The notes under the pieces: model-generated | Database searches by the model: none | Seen by the model: the letters and a program-made list of their open reading frames with translations, nothing else | What the model was told of the DNA's origin: nothing | Made by a program: the position numbers and the translations under genes | Part shown: one piece after another, positions 36,133 through 45,968 of the stretch | Layout: each line of letters begins with the position of its first letter | How positions within the stretch are numbered: the stretch's first letter is position 1 | NCBI GenBank assembly: GCA_029976075.1 | Contig: JARKNW010000031.1 | Location: 1-64,000, forward strand | Origin: Pleomorphomonas sp. | GTDB taxonomy: Bacteria > Pseudomonadota > Alphaproteobacteria > Rhizobiales > Pleomorphomonadaceae | Direction: 5' to 3' | Length of the DNA stretch: 64,000 nucleotides

Positions 36133-37365
36133 TCAGATTGGCTCGCCGACGATGAGGCGCGGCGATGGTCCCGGAGCACCCGCCGCCGCATTGGCGAAGA
36201 CGCGTTTGACCGGCGGCATCCGATCGACGAGGCCCAGACCGAAATCACGGATGAGGCGCAGCGGTGCGAGGTCGTTGGAGAACAGCCGGTTGAGGCCATC
36301 GGTCATCGCGGCCATTTGCAGCGTATCGAAGCCGCGCCAGCGCTGATAGTCATCCAGCACGTCGGCGGTCCCAGGGTCGCGGCCGGAGCGCAGCGCAAGG
36401 GCCACCACTTCGGCCAGTGCCGCCGCATCCTTGAACCCCAGGTTCAAGCCCTGACCGGCTATCGGATGAATGGCATGTGCCGCGTCGCCGATCAGGGCGA
36501 GCCGGTCTGCCGTAAAGCGCCGCGCCAGCGTCAGGCCAAGCGGAAAGGCTTGCCTTGCTCCAACCAGGCGCAATCCGCCGAGACGATGACCTATCCGGCG
36601 AACAAGCTCCGTATCGAACAGGAAGGAGTTACCCGAAACGAAGCGTTCGGCGATATCGGTCCGTTCGCTCCAGACAAGTGATGAGCGATGCCCCCCCTTG
36701 AGTGGAAGTACCGCAAAGGGTCCAGCTGGTAGGAAATGCTCCTCCGCTCGTCCCTCATGGGCGCGATCATGCTCGATGGTGGCGACGATGCCGGATTGAC
36801 CGTAGCTCCAGGAGTTGATTCCGATGCCAGCCTCCGAGCGAAGCCGTGAGCGTGCGCCATCGGCAGCCACCAACAACGAAGTGATCAGCGTCTTGCCGGA
36901 CGCGAGGGTCACGTGGCGACCGCCAGGACCTGGCTCGGTTGCCGCAACACTGTCGGGTGACAGGAAACGGACACCGGCCGCCTCGGCAGCGGCACCGAGT
37001 GCGGCAACCAATGGACCGTTGGGTAGCATGTGGGCCAGCGGATCTTTGTCCGCTTGTCGTTCGAACGTGAGAAAGACCGGCCTGATCAGATCGTCCGGGC
37101 GGGAGTCGGTGACGATCATCTCACGGACCGGCTCCGCCTCATCGACGAGCTTATCCCAGACGCCGAGAGCCGAAAGCATGCGCCGGCCGGCGGCCGCCAG
37201 GGCAAAGGCGCGCAAATCGTCCGACGCCTCACGCCAGGAACGTGGATCAACGAGTGCCACGCGAGCACCCGGAACCGAGGCTGCGAAGGCCAGGGCTGCG
37301 GAAAGGCCGACGTAACCGCCGCCTGCGACCAGCACATCCACTCTGTCGTCGTCTGTCTTGGTCAT
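36133..37365 (-). CDS. UbiH/UbiF/COQ6-type ubiquinone hydroxylase
   Basis: A flavin monooxygenase of 410 residues. The N-terminal FAD motif VLVAGGGYVGLSAALAFA, the middle DG motif LLVAADGARSRLR and the C-terminal GD motif LALIGDAAHAIHPIAGQGLNLG define the UbiH/F/I group, which hydroxylates the ubiquinone ring. Which carbon it attacks cannot be told by eye. The ATG of MTKTDDDRVD is chosen over a longer in-frame reading. It converges on the L,D-transpeptidase gene and diverges from glnK. Confidence 0.9.
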   Translation of the reverse strand: MTKTDDDRVDVLVAGGGYVGLSAALAFAASVPGARVALVDPRSWREASDDLRAFALAAAGRRMLSALGVWDKLVDEAEPVREMIVTDSRPDDLIRPVFLTFERQADKDPLAHMLPNGPLVAALGAAAEAAGVRFLSPDSVAATEPGPGGRHVTLASGKTLITSLLVAADGARSRLRSEAGIGINSWSYGQSGIVATIEHDRAHEGRAEEHFLPAGPFAVLPLKGGHRSSLVWSERTDIAERFVSGNSFLFDTELVRRIGHRLGGLRLVGARQAFPLGLTLARRFTADRLALIGDAAHAIHPIAGQGLNLGFKDAAALAEVVALALRSGRDPGTADVLDDYQRWRGFDTLQMAAMTDGLNRLFSNDLAPLRLIRDFGLGLVDRMPPVKRVFANAAAGAPGPSPRLIVGEPI

Positions 37366-37494
37366 CTCGTCTTTCCTTGCCTTGGCGATGGGACGAGGGC
37401 GTGAGCATAGTAGGATTGCTGATGCCGGCCAAGAACCCGGTGGCGACTTTATGAGCGGAACTGGGCCGCTAAGGGCATGCCAGGCGCTCCATAA

Positions 37495-37521
37495 GGGCAA
37501 TTACTGCCCATCAAATAGGCA
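37495..37521. promoter_or_regulatory. candidate NtrC-type dyad upstream of glnK
   Basis: Two overlapping inverted repeats share TGCCC; TGCCCATCAAATAGGCA has the 17-bp length of TGCACC-N5-GGTGCA but only part of its bases. They lie about 150 bases before the sigma-54 promoter, a usual enhancer distance. Confidence 0.28.
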
Positions 37522-37637
37522 ACTGCGGTTGGCGGTGCTGATCTCAACATAAGCATATTGAAGTTTTTGCCGGGGAATTGGTCATGGAGACCGGTCAAGC
37601 CGCCGTCAAAACCGGCGAAAACAAGGCATTTGGTTAA

Positions 37638-38111
<474 letters not shown>

Positions 38112-38119
38112 CCCATTTG

Positions 38120-38137
38120 GGAAGCCTCTGGGCTTCC
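38120..38137 (+). repeat. hairpin between glnK and amtB
   Basis: GGAAGCC-TCTG-GGCTTCC is a 7-bp stem 8 bases after the glnK stop. With no T-tract it more likely lowers amtB expression relative to glnK, or stabilises the glnK mRNA, than terminates outright. Confidence 0.45.
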
Positions 38138-38209
38138 GAGGCACGCCGTCAGCAACTCGTCTCGAAGAGATGCCGGCGGATAGTCGATAACCGATCCAAG
38201 AGGATTTCG

Positions 38210-39553
38210 ATGAAGTATCTCAAGCCACTTCTCGCGGCTGCGCCCGTACTGGCGCTTTCGGCCGCTGCGGCTTTCGCGCAGGACGCCGCGGCGCCTGCGG
38301 CCGCCGCCGCCCCGGTTCCCACCGCCGATCCCGGTCACACTGCCTGGATGTTGATCTCCACCGTTCTGGTCGTCATGATGACGGTGCCGGCGCTGGCCTT
38401 GTTCTACGGCGGCCTCGTACGTTCCAAGAACGTGCTGTCGATCCTGATGCAGTGCCTGATCGGCTTTGCCGTGATGGCCATCCTCTGGATCACCTACGGT
38501 TACTCCATCGCCTTCACGATGCCGAGCGCACCGACTGCCTTGTCACCGTTTATCGGCACGCTCGACAAGGTCATGCTGGCCGGCATTACGCCAGCCTCGG
38601 TTTCGGGCTCCATTCCCGAGATCGTCTTCGTTGCCTTCCAGATGACCTTCGCCTGCATCACGCCGGCACTGATCATCGGTGCCTCGGCGGAACGTGTTAA
38701 GTTCTCGGCGATCATCTTCTTCCTGATCCTGTGGTTCACCTTCGCCTACCTGCCGATGGCCCATATGGTCTGGGGCGGCACCGGTTCCTATATTGGCAGC
38801 GGCTGGGGCGCTCTGGACTTTGCTGGTGGCACCGTGGTGCACATCAACGCCGGTATCGCTGGTCTTGTCATTGCCATCATGGGCGGCAAGCGTATCGGCC
38901 TCGGCCGTGACAACTTCGCCCCGCACAATCTGGTTCTGACCTATATCGGCGCCATGATGCTGTGGGTCGGCTGGTTTGGCTTCAACGCCGGCTCGGAACT
39001 GACCGCCGACGGTGTCGCCGGCTATGCGCTGGTCAACACCATCGTCGCCACCGCCGCCGCTGCCATTGCCTGGCCGTTTGCCGAGTGGCTGACTCGCGGT
39101 CACGCCTCTCTGCTGGGTGGCGCCTCGGGGGTCGTCGCCGGTCTCGTTGCCGTCACCCCGGCTTGCGGTACCGCTGGCCCGTTCGGTGCCGTGATCATCG
39201 GTCTCGCCGCTGGCGCGATCTGCTTCTGGGCTTCGACCTGGGTCAAGTCCAAGTTCGGTTATGATGACGCGCTCGACGTGTTTGGTGTCCATGGCGTTGG
39301 CGGTATCGTTGGTGCCATCCTGACCGGTGTGTTCGCCAACCCGAGCCTCGGCGGCATCTACGCCAGCTACCCCGGGTTTGGCACCCAGGTCACCGCTCAG
39401 GTCGTTGCCGTGGTCATCTGTATCCTCGTGTCGGGTATCGTGTCGGTGATCGCTCTCACCATCGTCAAGGCGATCGTCGGTCTCCGGGTTACCGAGACTG
39501 CCGAACGTGAGGGCCTCGACGTTACCACCCACGGCGAGCGCGCCTACAACTGA
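38210..39553 (+). CDS. amtB: ammonium transporter AmtB
   Basis: A 447-residue trimeric ammonium channel. A cleavable signal peptide (MKYLKPLLAAAPVLALSAAA, then AFAQ) and an Ala-rich stretch precede eleven predicted membrane helices; the family signature with the channel His is in DFAGGTVVHINAGIAGL, and a second channel His is in DVFGVHGVGGIVGA. Its activity would be controlled by the PII proteins encoded on both sides. A strong terminator follows. Confidence 0.96.
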   Translation: MKYLKPLLAAAPVLALSAAAAFAQDAAAPAAAAAPVPTADPGHTAWMLISTVLVVMMTVPALALFYGGLVRSKNVLSILMQCLIGFAVMAILWITYGYSIAFTMPSAPTALSPFIGTLDKVMLAGITPASVSGSIPEIVFVAFQMTFACITPALIIGASAERVKFSAIIFFLILWFTFAYLPMAHMVWGGTGSYIGSGWGALDFAGGTVVHINAGIAGLVIAIMGGKRIGLGRDNFAPHNLVLTYIGAMMLWVGWFGFNAGSELTADGVAGYALVNTIVATAAAAIAWPFAEWLTRGHASLLGGASGVVAGLVAVTPACGTAGPFGAVIIGLAAGAICFWASTWVKSKFGYDDALDVFGVHGVGGIVGAILTGVFANPSLGGIYASYPGFGTQVTAQVVAVVICILVSGIVSVIALTIVKAIVGLRVTETAEREGLDVTTHGERAYN

Positions 39554-39580
39554 GGCTGAGCTCAACTTTTTGATAGAGTC

Positions 39581-39612
39581 GACGGGCGGGTTCCAGGCGG
39601 AATCCGCCCGTC
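39581..39612 (+). terminator. terminator after amtB
   Basis: GACGGGCGG, an internal TTCC/GGAA extension and CCGCCCGTC form a long stem (39581-39612), isolating the second PII gene transcriptionally. Confidence 0.85.
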
Positions 39613-39781
39613 GATCGTTTGCGTTGATCGCCGGAGGGATCATCCTTTCGATGCAATTGCCGGGGAAGCCCGAGGGTAGGATGGCTTTCGCCCTATTTCC
39701 CTCTTGGCGCGTACGCCTGTCACGCTATGGTCGGTATATCGACCGGGGATGAAACGCCGTTGCGTCTCGTCTCGCGGTTAA

Positions 39782-40138
<357 letters not shown>

Positions 40139-40155
40139 GACGAAGGCGGTGGCAA

Positions 40156-40174
40156 GGTTAAAGCGCGTTTAACC
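40156..40174. promoter_or_regulatory. CtrA box / inverted repeat upstream of the dapC-ftsK pair
   Basis: GGTTAAAGCGCGTTTAACC contains a perfect TTAA-N7-TTAA (40158-40172), a CtrA box, about 95 bases before the aminotransferase-ftsK operon. The same sequence is a 7-bp stem, so it could also act as a terminator for the second PII gene. Confidence 0.5.
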
Positions 40175-40264
40175 ATGGATGCCTAGAGTGACCGGCAGAA
40201 CGAAAAGGTCCGGCCGCTTCTTGCGGTGGCGGGCCGAATCACCCGTTGCCGAGCTCTGGTGTTC

Positions 40265-41461
40265 ATGTCGTCTCGCGTGCCGCTTCCGCTTTCTCCCTTT
40301 CAGCGTCTCGGCCGGTTGATCGCCGGTGTCGAGCCGAGCCGCCCGCCGATTGACGTATCGGTGGGCGAGCCGCGCCATCCAGTGCCAGAGTTCGTCGGTC
40401 CGGTCCTTGCGGACGCGTTGGCCGATTTTGTACGTTATCCGCCGATCAAGGGCACTCCCCAGTTCCGCGCCAGCGTTGCCGTTTGGGCGGAGAAGCGATT
40501 CGGACTCCCCGGTGGGGCGATCGATCGGGATGATGGCGTGCTGCCCCTCAATGGTTCGCGTGAGGGGTTGTTCCACGCAACGCTCACGGCTGTACGGCTT
40601 GCCGGCGATACCAAGGGCGCACGTCCGGCGATTTTGTTGCCGAACCCATTTTATGCCGTTTATGCGGCCGCAGCCGAGGCTGCCGGCGCCGAGCCGGTCC
40701 TTGTCTCAGCCAGGCGCGAGGATGGGTTCCTGCCATGCTTTGACAGGCTGCCAGCCGATCTCCTTGCACGCACCGTTGCCGCCTTCCATGCCAGTCCGGC
40801 CAATCCCCAGGGAGCTGTGGCGGATCTTGCAAGGCTCAAGGATCTTGTCCGGCTGGCCCGTCATTATGGTTTCCTGCTGTTTTCCGACGAATGCTACTCG
40901 GAAATCTGGCGTGGTCGGGCGCCGGACGGTGTTCTTTCCGCAGCGTTCGAAACCAGCGGAGACTTCAGTGGCGTCATCGCCTTCAACTCGTTGTCCAAGC
41001 GCTCAAATCTGGCAGGTGCGCGGTGCGGATTTGCCATCGGCGATCCCGCTTTTCTGAAGGCGTGGGCAGCGCTGCGCAATGTCACGGCGCCACAGGTGCC
41101 GATGCCGATCCAGGCGGTGGCCGTCGCGGCACTCGCCGACGAGGCGCATGTCGTTGAGAATCGCCGGCTCTACGATCTGAAATATGCTGTCGCGGACGAG
41201 ATTCTGGGAGATCGATTTCCGGGTCTCGTGCCGCCCGGTGGCTTTTTCCTTTGGCTCGATGTCGGTCGTTGGGGTGGCGGGGAAGTCGTCGCGGCCCGCC
41301 TATGGAAAGAGGCAGGCGTCAAGGTGGTCCCGGGTGGGTACCTATCGGCAATCGACTCCGACAGCATCAATCCGGGTGCCGGATTCATTCGCATTGCCAT
41401 GGTCGAAAGCCTTGAGACGAGTCGCGAGGCGCTGAGCCGTCTCTCGGAGGTTCTGTCATGA
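40265..41461 (+). CDS. dapC: class I/II aminotransferase, probable DapC
   Basis: A 398-residue PLP aminotransferase with the PLP lysine in [12 protein letters not shown], the Asp in FSDECYSE and the C-terminal substrate Arg in FIRIAMV. In Rhizobiales the gene before ftsK is annotated as N-succinyl-diaminopimelate aminotransferase (DapC), which serves lysine and peptidoglycan synthesis. The stop overlaps the ftsK start by ATGA. Substrate is inferred from position and general similarity. Confidence 0.82.
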   Translation: MSSRVPLPLSPFQRLGRLIAGVEPSRPPIDVSVGEPRHPVPEFVGPVLADALADFVRYPPIKGTPQFRASVAVWAEKRFGLPGGAIDRDDGVLPLNGSREGLFHATLTAVRLAGDTKGARPAILLPNPFYAVYAAAAEAAGAEPVLVSARREDGFLPCFDRLPADLLARTVAAFHASPANPQGAVADLARLKDLVRLARHYGFLLFSDECYSEIWRGRAPDGVLSAAFETSGDFSGVIAFNSLSKRSNLAGARCGFAIGDPAFLKAWAALRNVTAPQVPMPIQAVAVAALADEAHVVENRRLYDLKYAVADEILGDRFPGLVPPGGFFLWLDVGRWGGGEVVAARLWKEAGVKVVPGGYLSAIDSDSINPGAGFIRIAMVESLETSREALSRLSEVLS

Positions 41462-44301
41462 GAGCAGAAATGAGGACCAGTCCCCGCCTTCGCGAGACCG
41501 GTGGTAGGCTCGATGGGCCCTATGAACCACGTCCGGTCAATGCGCGCCGTGCCGCGAATCTCAAGGATCTCGATCAGCGGATGCGCCGAGCCGCGCCGAC
41601 TCGTGAGGATCGTCTGCGTCAGGCGATGCTGCGCAACATTGCCGGCGCGTCCGGTTTGCTGCTGATCGCCGGCGTTGCCGCGCTGTCGGCAGCGCTTGCC
41701 ACCTGGTCGGTGGACGACCCGAGCTGGAGCCACATCGCAGACGGGCCTACTCGGAACGTCATGGGACCGATCGGTGCCGTGACGGCCGATTTGATCATGC
41801 AACTCATCGGTCTCAATGCCGCGCTGTTTCTGGCGCCGGTGGTGATCTGGGGCTGGCAGCTCACGATCGGACGCATTCCTCATGTGGCCCGTAACAGGCT
41901 GATCGGTTGGCTGATCGGGACGCTGATCGGCGCTGCCTTCATGGGCGCGCTACCCCCAACGTCCGGTTGGCCGTTGCCGACTGGGCTGGGGGGCGCCATT
42001 GGCGATCTTGTCCTGCAGTTGCCGGCGGCGTTCAACAATGGCGTGCTCACGGACACGCTGCGTCTTGTCGTGTTGATCGTGACGGGTCCGCTGGCGCTCG
42101 CCGCTATGATTTATGCTTCTGGCGTGCCGGGGCACCGCATCGGTGCCAAGCCACCGGTAGTCGATGACGATCTGGACGATGATGAAGAAGAGGAAGGGCG
42201 GGAAACTCGCCTGGGCGCCTTGATCGGCATCGCCGGCCATTGGTGGCTGACGCTGCGCGCCGGTCTGGCGCGGCGCCTGTTCCGTCGTCCGGCTTTTGCC
42301 TATCCGGGCGAGGAGTACGCGGAAGACGAGGACGATTACGAGCCTCCTGTGACCCGACGTGCCGAACCGACATTGGCTCCTCGCCCGCGATCCGTTGCGC
42401 AGCCCGTCGATGAGGAAGAAGACTACGAGCCGCCGGTCGTCGAACGGCGCGGCGGTCGGGTGGAGCCGTCATTCTCGCCGGCGGAACGGCCGCGCGCCGA
42501 CGTCCAAGAGCCCGTCGTCGAAGATGATGATGAGGAGGAGGACGCGCCGCCTTTCGCGATGGACGATCGTCTCTCCGACTATGACGAGACGGAGTTGATT
42601 GCCCCGCCGCAGCCGGTTGCCGTGGCGCCCGCCCCTCGTACCTATGAACCTCGTCCAACGCCGCTTCGTGGTCCTGCCTCGCGTATTGGCAAGCCCGCCG
42701 CGCAGACCGAGAAGCCAACTGCCCGCGTCAAGGCACCTGCGCCGCCGATGCAGCCTGGCAAGAGGGCCAAGGGCGGAACGCAGCTCTCCTTGCTTGACGA
42801 GGGGGGCTTCGAGTTTCCTGCCATCGAACTGCTCGCTGAGCCCAAGGGCGGCAATGGCGTTCAATACACGCCCGACAGTCTCGAGCAGAATGCCGGGTTG
42901 CTTGAGGGTGTCCTCGAGGACTTCGGCATCAAGGGCGAAATCTTCAACGTTCGTCCCGGCCCGGTGGTGACGCTCTATGAACTGGAACCGGCACCCGGCA
43001 TCAAGTCCTCGCGCGTAATTGGCCTCGCCGACGACATCGCTCGCTCGATGAGCGCCGTTGCCGCCCGTGTCGCCGTCATTCCCGGCAAGAATGCCATTGG
43101 CATCGAGCTGCCGAATCAGCGGCGCGAAATGGTTTATCTGCGTGAGCTGATCGCCAGCCAGGACTTCGAGAAGTTCAAGGGACGCCTGGCGCTTGCCCTC
43201 GGCAAGACCATCGGAGGCGAGCCGGTGATCATCGATCTGGCCCGCACTCCGCACATGCTGGTGGCCGGTACCACCGGCTCCGGCAAATCGGTGTCGATCA
43301 ATACCATGATCCTCAGCCTTCTCTACCGCATGACGCCGGAAGAGTGTCGCTTGATCATGATCGATCCGAAGATGCTGGAGCTGTCGGTCTATGACGGCAT
43401 TCCACATCTTTTGACGCCAGTGGTGACCGATCCGCGCAAGGCGGTGGTGGCGCTCAAGTGGACGGTCCGCGAAATGGAGGACCGCTACAAGAAGATGTCC
43501 AAGGTCGGCGTGCGCAATATCGAGGGCTTCAATGCCCGCGTGGCGCAGGCGATCGAACGTGGCGAGAGCATCAACCGCACCGTCCAGACCGGCTTCGACA
43601 AGGAGACCGGCGAGCCGATCTTCGAAACCGAGGAGATGGAGCTCAAGCCACTGCCCTTCATCGTCGTCATCATCGACGAGATGGCCGATCTGATGATGGT
43701 CGCCGGCAAGGAAATCGAAGGGGCGGTGCAACGCCTCGCCCAGATGGCTCGTGCCGCCGGCATTCATGTGATCATGGCGACGCAACGTCCCTCGGTGGAC
43801 GTCATCACCGGTACCATCAAGGCCAACTTCCCGACGCGCATCTCGTTCCAGGTGACCTCGAAGATCGACAGCCGCACCATCCTTGGCGAGCAGGGCGCCG
43901 AGCAGCTCCTGGGGCAGGGCGACATGCTCTACATGCAGGGGGGGGGCCGCATTCAGCGTGTCCATGGTCCGTTCGTCTCCGATGGCGAGGTCGAAGCGAT
44001 CGTCGCTCATCTCAAGACGCAAGGGACACCCGACTATCTCGAGGCCATCACCGCCGATGAGGAAGAGGAAAGCGGCGGTGGCGACGCTGCGCCGCTCGAT
44101 GAAAATGCCGATCTATACGATCAGGCGGTGGCGCTGGTGTTGCGCGACAAGCGGGCGACCACGAGTTACATTCAGCGCCGGCTCGGCATTGGCTACAATC
44201 GTGCGGCGTCACTTATCGAGCGTATGGAAAAGGAAGGGCTCGTCGGCCCGCCGAACCACGCAGGCAAACGCGAAATACTGATGCGTACCGACGAAGATTG
44301 A
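41458..44301 (+). CDS. ftsK: DNA translocase FtsK
   Basis: FtsK is anchored at the septum and pumps DNA to resolve chromosome dimers. Four N-terminal membrane helices (about 58-222) are followed by a Pro/Glu/Asp-rich linker (about 235-430), a RecA-like motor with Walker A GTTGSGKS (near 604) and Walker [12 protein letters not shown] (near 737), and the gamma winged-helix ([18 protein letters not shown]) that reads KOPS. At 947 residues it is full length. A terminator follows the gene. Confidence 0.96.
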   Translation: MRAEMRTSPRLRETGGRLDGPYEPRPVNARRAANLKDLDQRMRRAAPTREDRLRQAMLRNIAGASGLLLIAGVAALSAALATWSVDDPSWSHIADGPTRNVMGPIGAVTADLIMQLIGLNAALFLAPVVIWGWQLTIGRIPHVARNRLIGWLIGTLIGAAFMGALPPTSGWPLPTGLGGAIGDLVLQLPAAFNNGVLTDTLRLVVLIVTGPLALAAMIYASGVPGHRIGAKPPVVDDDLDDDEEEEGRETRLGALIGIAGHWWLTLRAGLARRLFRRPAFAYPGEEYAEDEDDYEPPVTRRAEPTLAPRPRSVAQPVDEEEDYEPPVVERRGGRVEPSFSPAERPRADVQEPVVEDDDEEEDAPPFAMDDRLSDYDETELIAPPQPVAVAPAPRTYEPRPTPLRGPASRIGKPAAQTEKPTARVKAPAPPMQPGKRAKGGTQLSLLDEGGFEFPAIELLAEPKGGNGVQYTPDSLEQNAGLLEGVLEDFGIKGEIFNVRPGPVVTLYELEPAPGIKSSRVIGLADDIARSMSAVAARVAVIPGKNAIGIELPNQRREMVYLRELIASQDFEKFKGRLALALGKTIGGEPVIIDLARTPHMLVAGTTGSGKSVSINTMILSLLYRMTPEECRLIMIDPKMLELSVYDGIPHLLTPVVTDPRKAVVALKWTVREMEDRYKKMSKVGVRNIEGFNARVAQAIERGESINRTVQTGFDKETGEPIFETEEMELKPLPFIVVIIDEMADLMMVAGKEIEGAVQRLAQMARAAGIHVIMATQRPSVDVITGTIKANFPTRISFQVTSKIDSRTILGEQGAEQLLGQGDMLYMQGGGRIQRVHGPFVSDGEVEAIVAHLKTQGTPDYLEAITADEEEESGGGDAAPLDENADLYDQAVALVLRDKRATTSYIQRRLGIGYNRAASLIERMEKEGLVGPPNHAGKREILMRTDED

Positions 44302-44326
44302 CGTCCCTCTTCCAGCACGGGACAAC

Positions 44327-44360
44327 AAGGCGTCTTCCACACCAGGAAGGCGCCTTTTCG
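44327..44360 (+). terminator. terminator after ftsK
   Basis: AAGGCGTCTTCC / GGAAGGCGCCTT forms a 12-bp stem with one G-U pair and a 6-base loop (ACACCA), followed by TTCGTTTTT. Confidence 0.87.
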
Positions 44361-44375
44361 TTTTTCGGTGGTTCC

Positions 44376-44864
44376 ATGGATCGCATTCTCGTTTCCGCTT
44401 GCCTGCTTGGTCGCCCCGTTCGTTACAACGGGAGCGGCAAACCACTCGCCGATCCTCGCCTCGAGCGTTGGCAGGCCGAAGGACGTCTGGTGCCGGTCTG
44501 CCCCGAACTGATGGGGGGGCTGCCCGTGCCGAGGCCCGCGGCGGAGATCGCTGGCGGTACGGGGGAGGATGTGCTGGCCGGGCGGGCGCATGTGATGACC
44601 ACGACTGGCGAAGATGTGACGGCAGCTTTCGTTGCCGGTGCCCGAGCGGCGCTCGATCTCGCGCTCCGGACTGGTTGCCGTCATGCGCTCCTCGTCGATC
44701 GCAGTCCTTCCTGTGGCAGCGTCCAGATTTATGACGGCACATTCTCGGCGCGGCGGATCGCCGGAACCGGCGTTACCGCTGCGCTTCTTGTCGCGCATGG
44801 CATCGGTGTTTTCGGCGAGGCTGACATTGATCGCCTTGCCGAGGCTGTGGAGACCGAGGCGTAG
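44376..44864 (+). CDS. DUF523 family protein
   Basis: A 162-residue protein of the DUF523 family. MDRILVSACLLGRPVRYNG, CPELMGGLPVPRPAAEI and LLVDRSPSCGSVQIYDG are the family's signatures and carry the conserved cysteines. Function is unknown; the cysteines suggest metal or Fe-S binding. It starts just after the ftsK terminator, with weak Shine-Dalgarno, and ends 79 bases before the NmrA-type gene. Confidence 0.88.
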   Translation: MDRILVSACLLGRPVRYNGSGKPLADPRLERWQAEGRLVPVCPELMGGLPVPRPAAEIAGGTGEDVLAGRAHVMTTTGEDVTAAFVAGARAALDLALRTGCRHALLVDRSPSCGSVQIYDGTFSARRIAGTGVTAALLVAHGIGVFGEADIDRLAEAVETEA

Positions 44865-44943
44865 CGGGAACCCGACGCGGGGAGCGGGCGTTGTCTACTC
44901 CGCCGGCCGTTTGGCCGGAGCGGATTTACTGACGGAGTCCCCC

Positions 44944-45786
44944 ATGGCAGACAGCATCCTTGTTTTCGGTGCCACCGGTACCATCGGTCAGCTGGTCGTT
45001 TCCGATCTGGTGGCCAAGGGCGAGACCGTGAAAGCGGCCGCGCTGGATGGGCAGACGCATCCGGATGCCGAGGTTCTGAGGTTTGATTTTCGCGATCCCG
45101 TCAGCATTGCTCCCCTGTTCGAAGGGGTGGACCGTGTGTTCGTTCTCATGCCGTCGGAGCCGCTCGACGTCATTGCCGCACTGATGCCCGTGATGCGACA
45201 CGTGGTCGATCGCAAGATCAAGGCGGTGTTGCTCTCGACGATTGCTGCCGATGCCTCCGAGGACAATCCCTATCGCCGTGTTGAGGAAGTTCTTGAAAAC
45301 TCTGGGCTGCCTTTCGTCATCCTCAGGGCGAACTGGTTCGCCGACAACTTCCGTACCGTCTGGAAGGATGATGTCAAGAAAGGCGAAGTTGCGTTGCCCG
45401 CCGATGAGGGCCTCATCAGTTTCGTCGATGGTCGCGATGTCGCGGCCGCCGCGGCCGTCGCTTTGACTTCATCCGAATTCGACGGTGAAGTGCTCGTTCT
45501 GACCGGCCCGGCCGCGTTGCCCTTGTCGCGGGCCGCTGAAGTCCTGAGCCATGTCATCGGCCGACGAGTCATCTTCAAGCCGATCTCTGCTGCCGATTAT
45601 GAAGCGCGTCTTGTCGCCGAAGGCGTGCCGGAAAAACAGATTGCCGAGCGTGTTGCAGAGTTCGATACCATCCGCGACGGCAGGGCGTCGATCGTCAGCC
45701 CGGCAATCGAGAAAATGACCGGTCGAGCTCCACGCTTCTTCGAAACCTTTGTCAGGGACCACGCGACGGATTTCATCGGCAGTTGA
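44944..45786 (+). CDS. NmrA-type NAD(P)-binding protein
   Basis: A 280-residue atypical short-chain dehydrogenase fold. The N-terminal ILVFGATGTIGQLV is the dinucleotide-binding loop, and the substrate domain has the NmrA/QOR2 pattern (LPFVILRANWFADN). Members act as redox sensors or quinone reductases; no catalytic Tyr-Lys pair of true reductases is evident. No partner gene suggests a pathway. Confidence 0.85.
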   Translation: MADSILVFGATGTIGQLVVSDLVAKGETVKAAALDGQTHPDAEVLRFDFRDPVSIAPLFEGVDRVFVLMPSEPLDVIAALMPVMRHVVDRKIKAVLLSTIAADASEDNPYRRVEEVLENSGLPFVILRANWFADNFRTVWKDDVKKGEVALPADEGLISFVDGRDVAAAAAVALTSSEFDGEVLVLTGPAALPLSRAAEVLSHVIGRRVIFKPISAADYEARLVAEGVPEKQIAERVAEFDTIRDGRASIVSPAIEKMTGRAPRFFETFVRDHATDFIGS

Positions 45787-45968
45787 TTTCGTCGCTTCCG
45801 GTCGTCGATCTCGCAGCGGTTGGACGGAAAACACCGGCCTCTTTGTTCCAAAGCATTGACCCTAGGGACCGTTTCTGATGATGGTCATGCCGTGAGTTTT
45901 TCGCGCGGCCGTGTGCCCTTGGTACTGTCGACCCGCGATTGGCGTGGATCTGAACAGAAGACGAGACG

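Noticed and set aside
39680-39725. sigma-54 promoter for the second PII gene
   Set aside because: TTGGCGCG occurs, but no TTGC-like -12 element follows at the required spacing.
42469-44022. 517-residue minus-strand frame across ftsK
   Set aside because: Antisense shadow of the ftsK motor domain; same biased composition, no signal.
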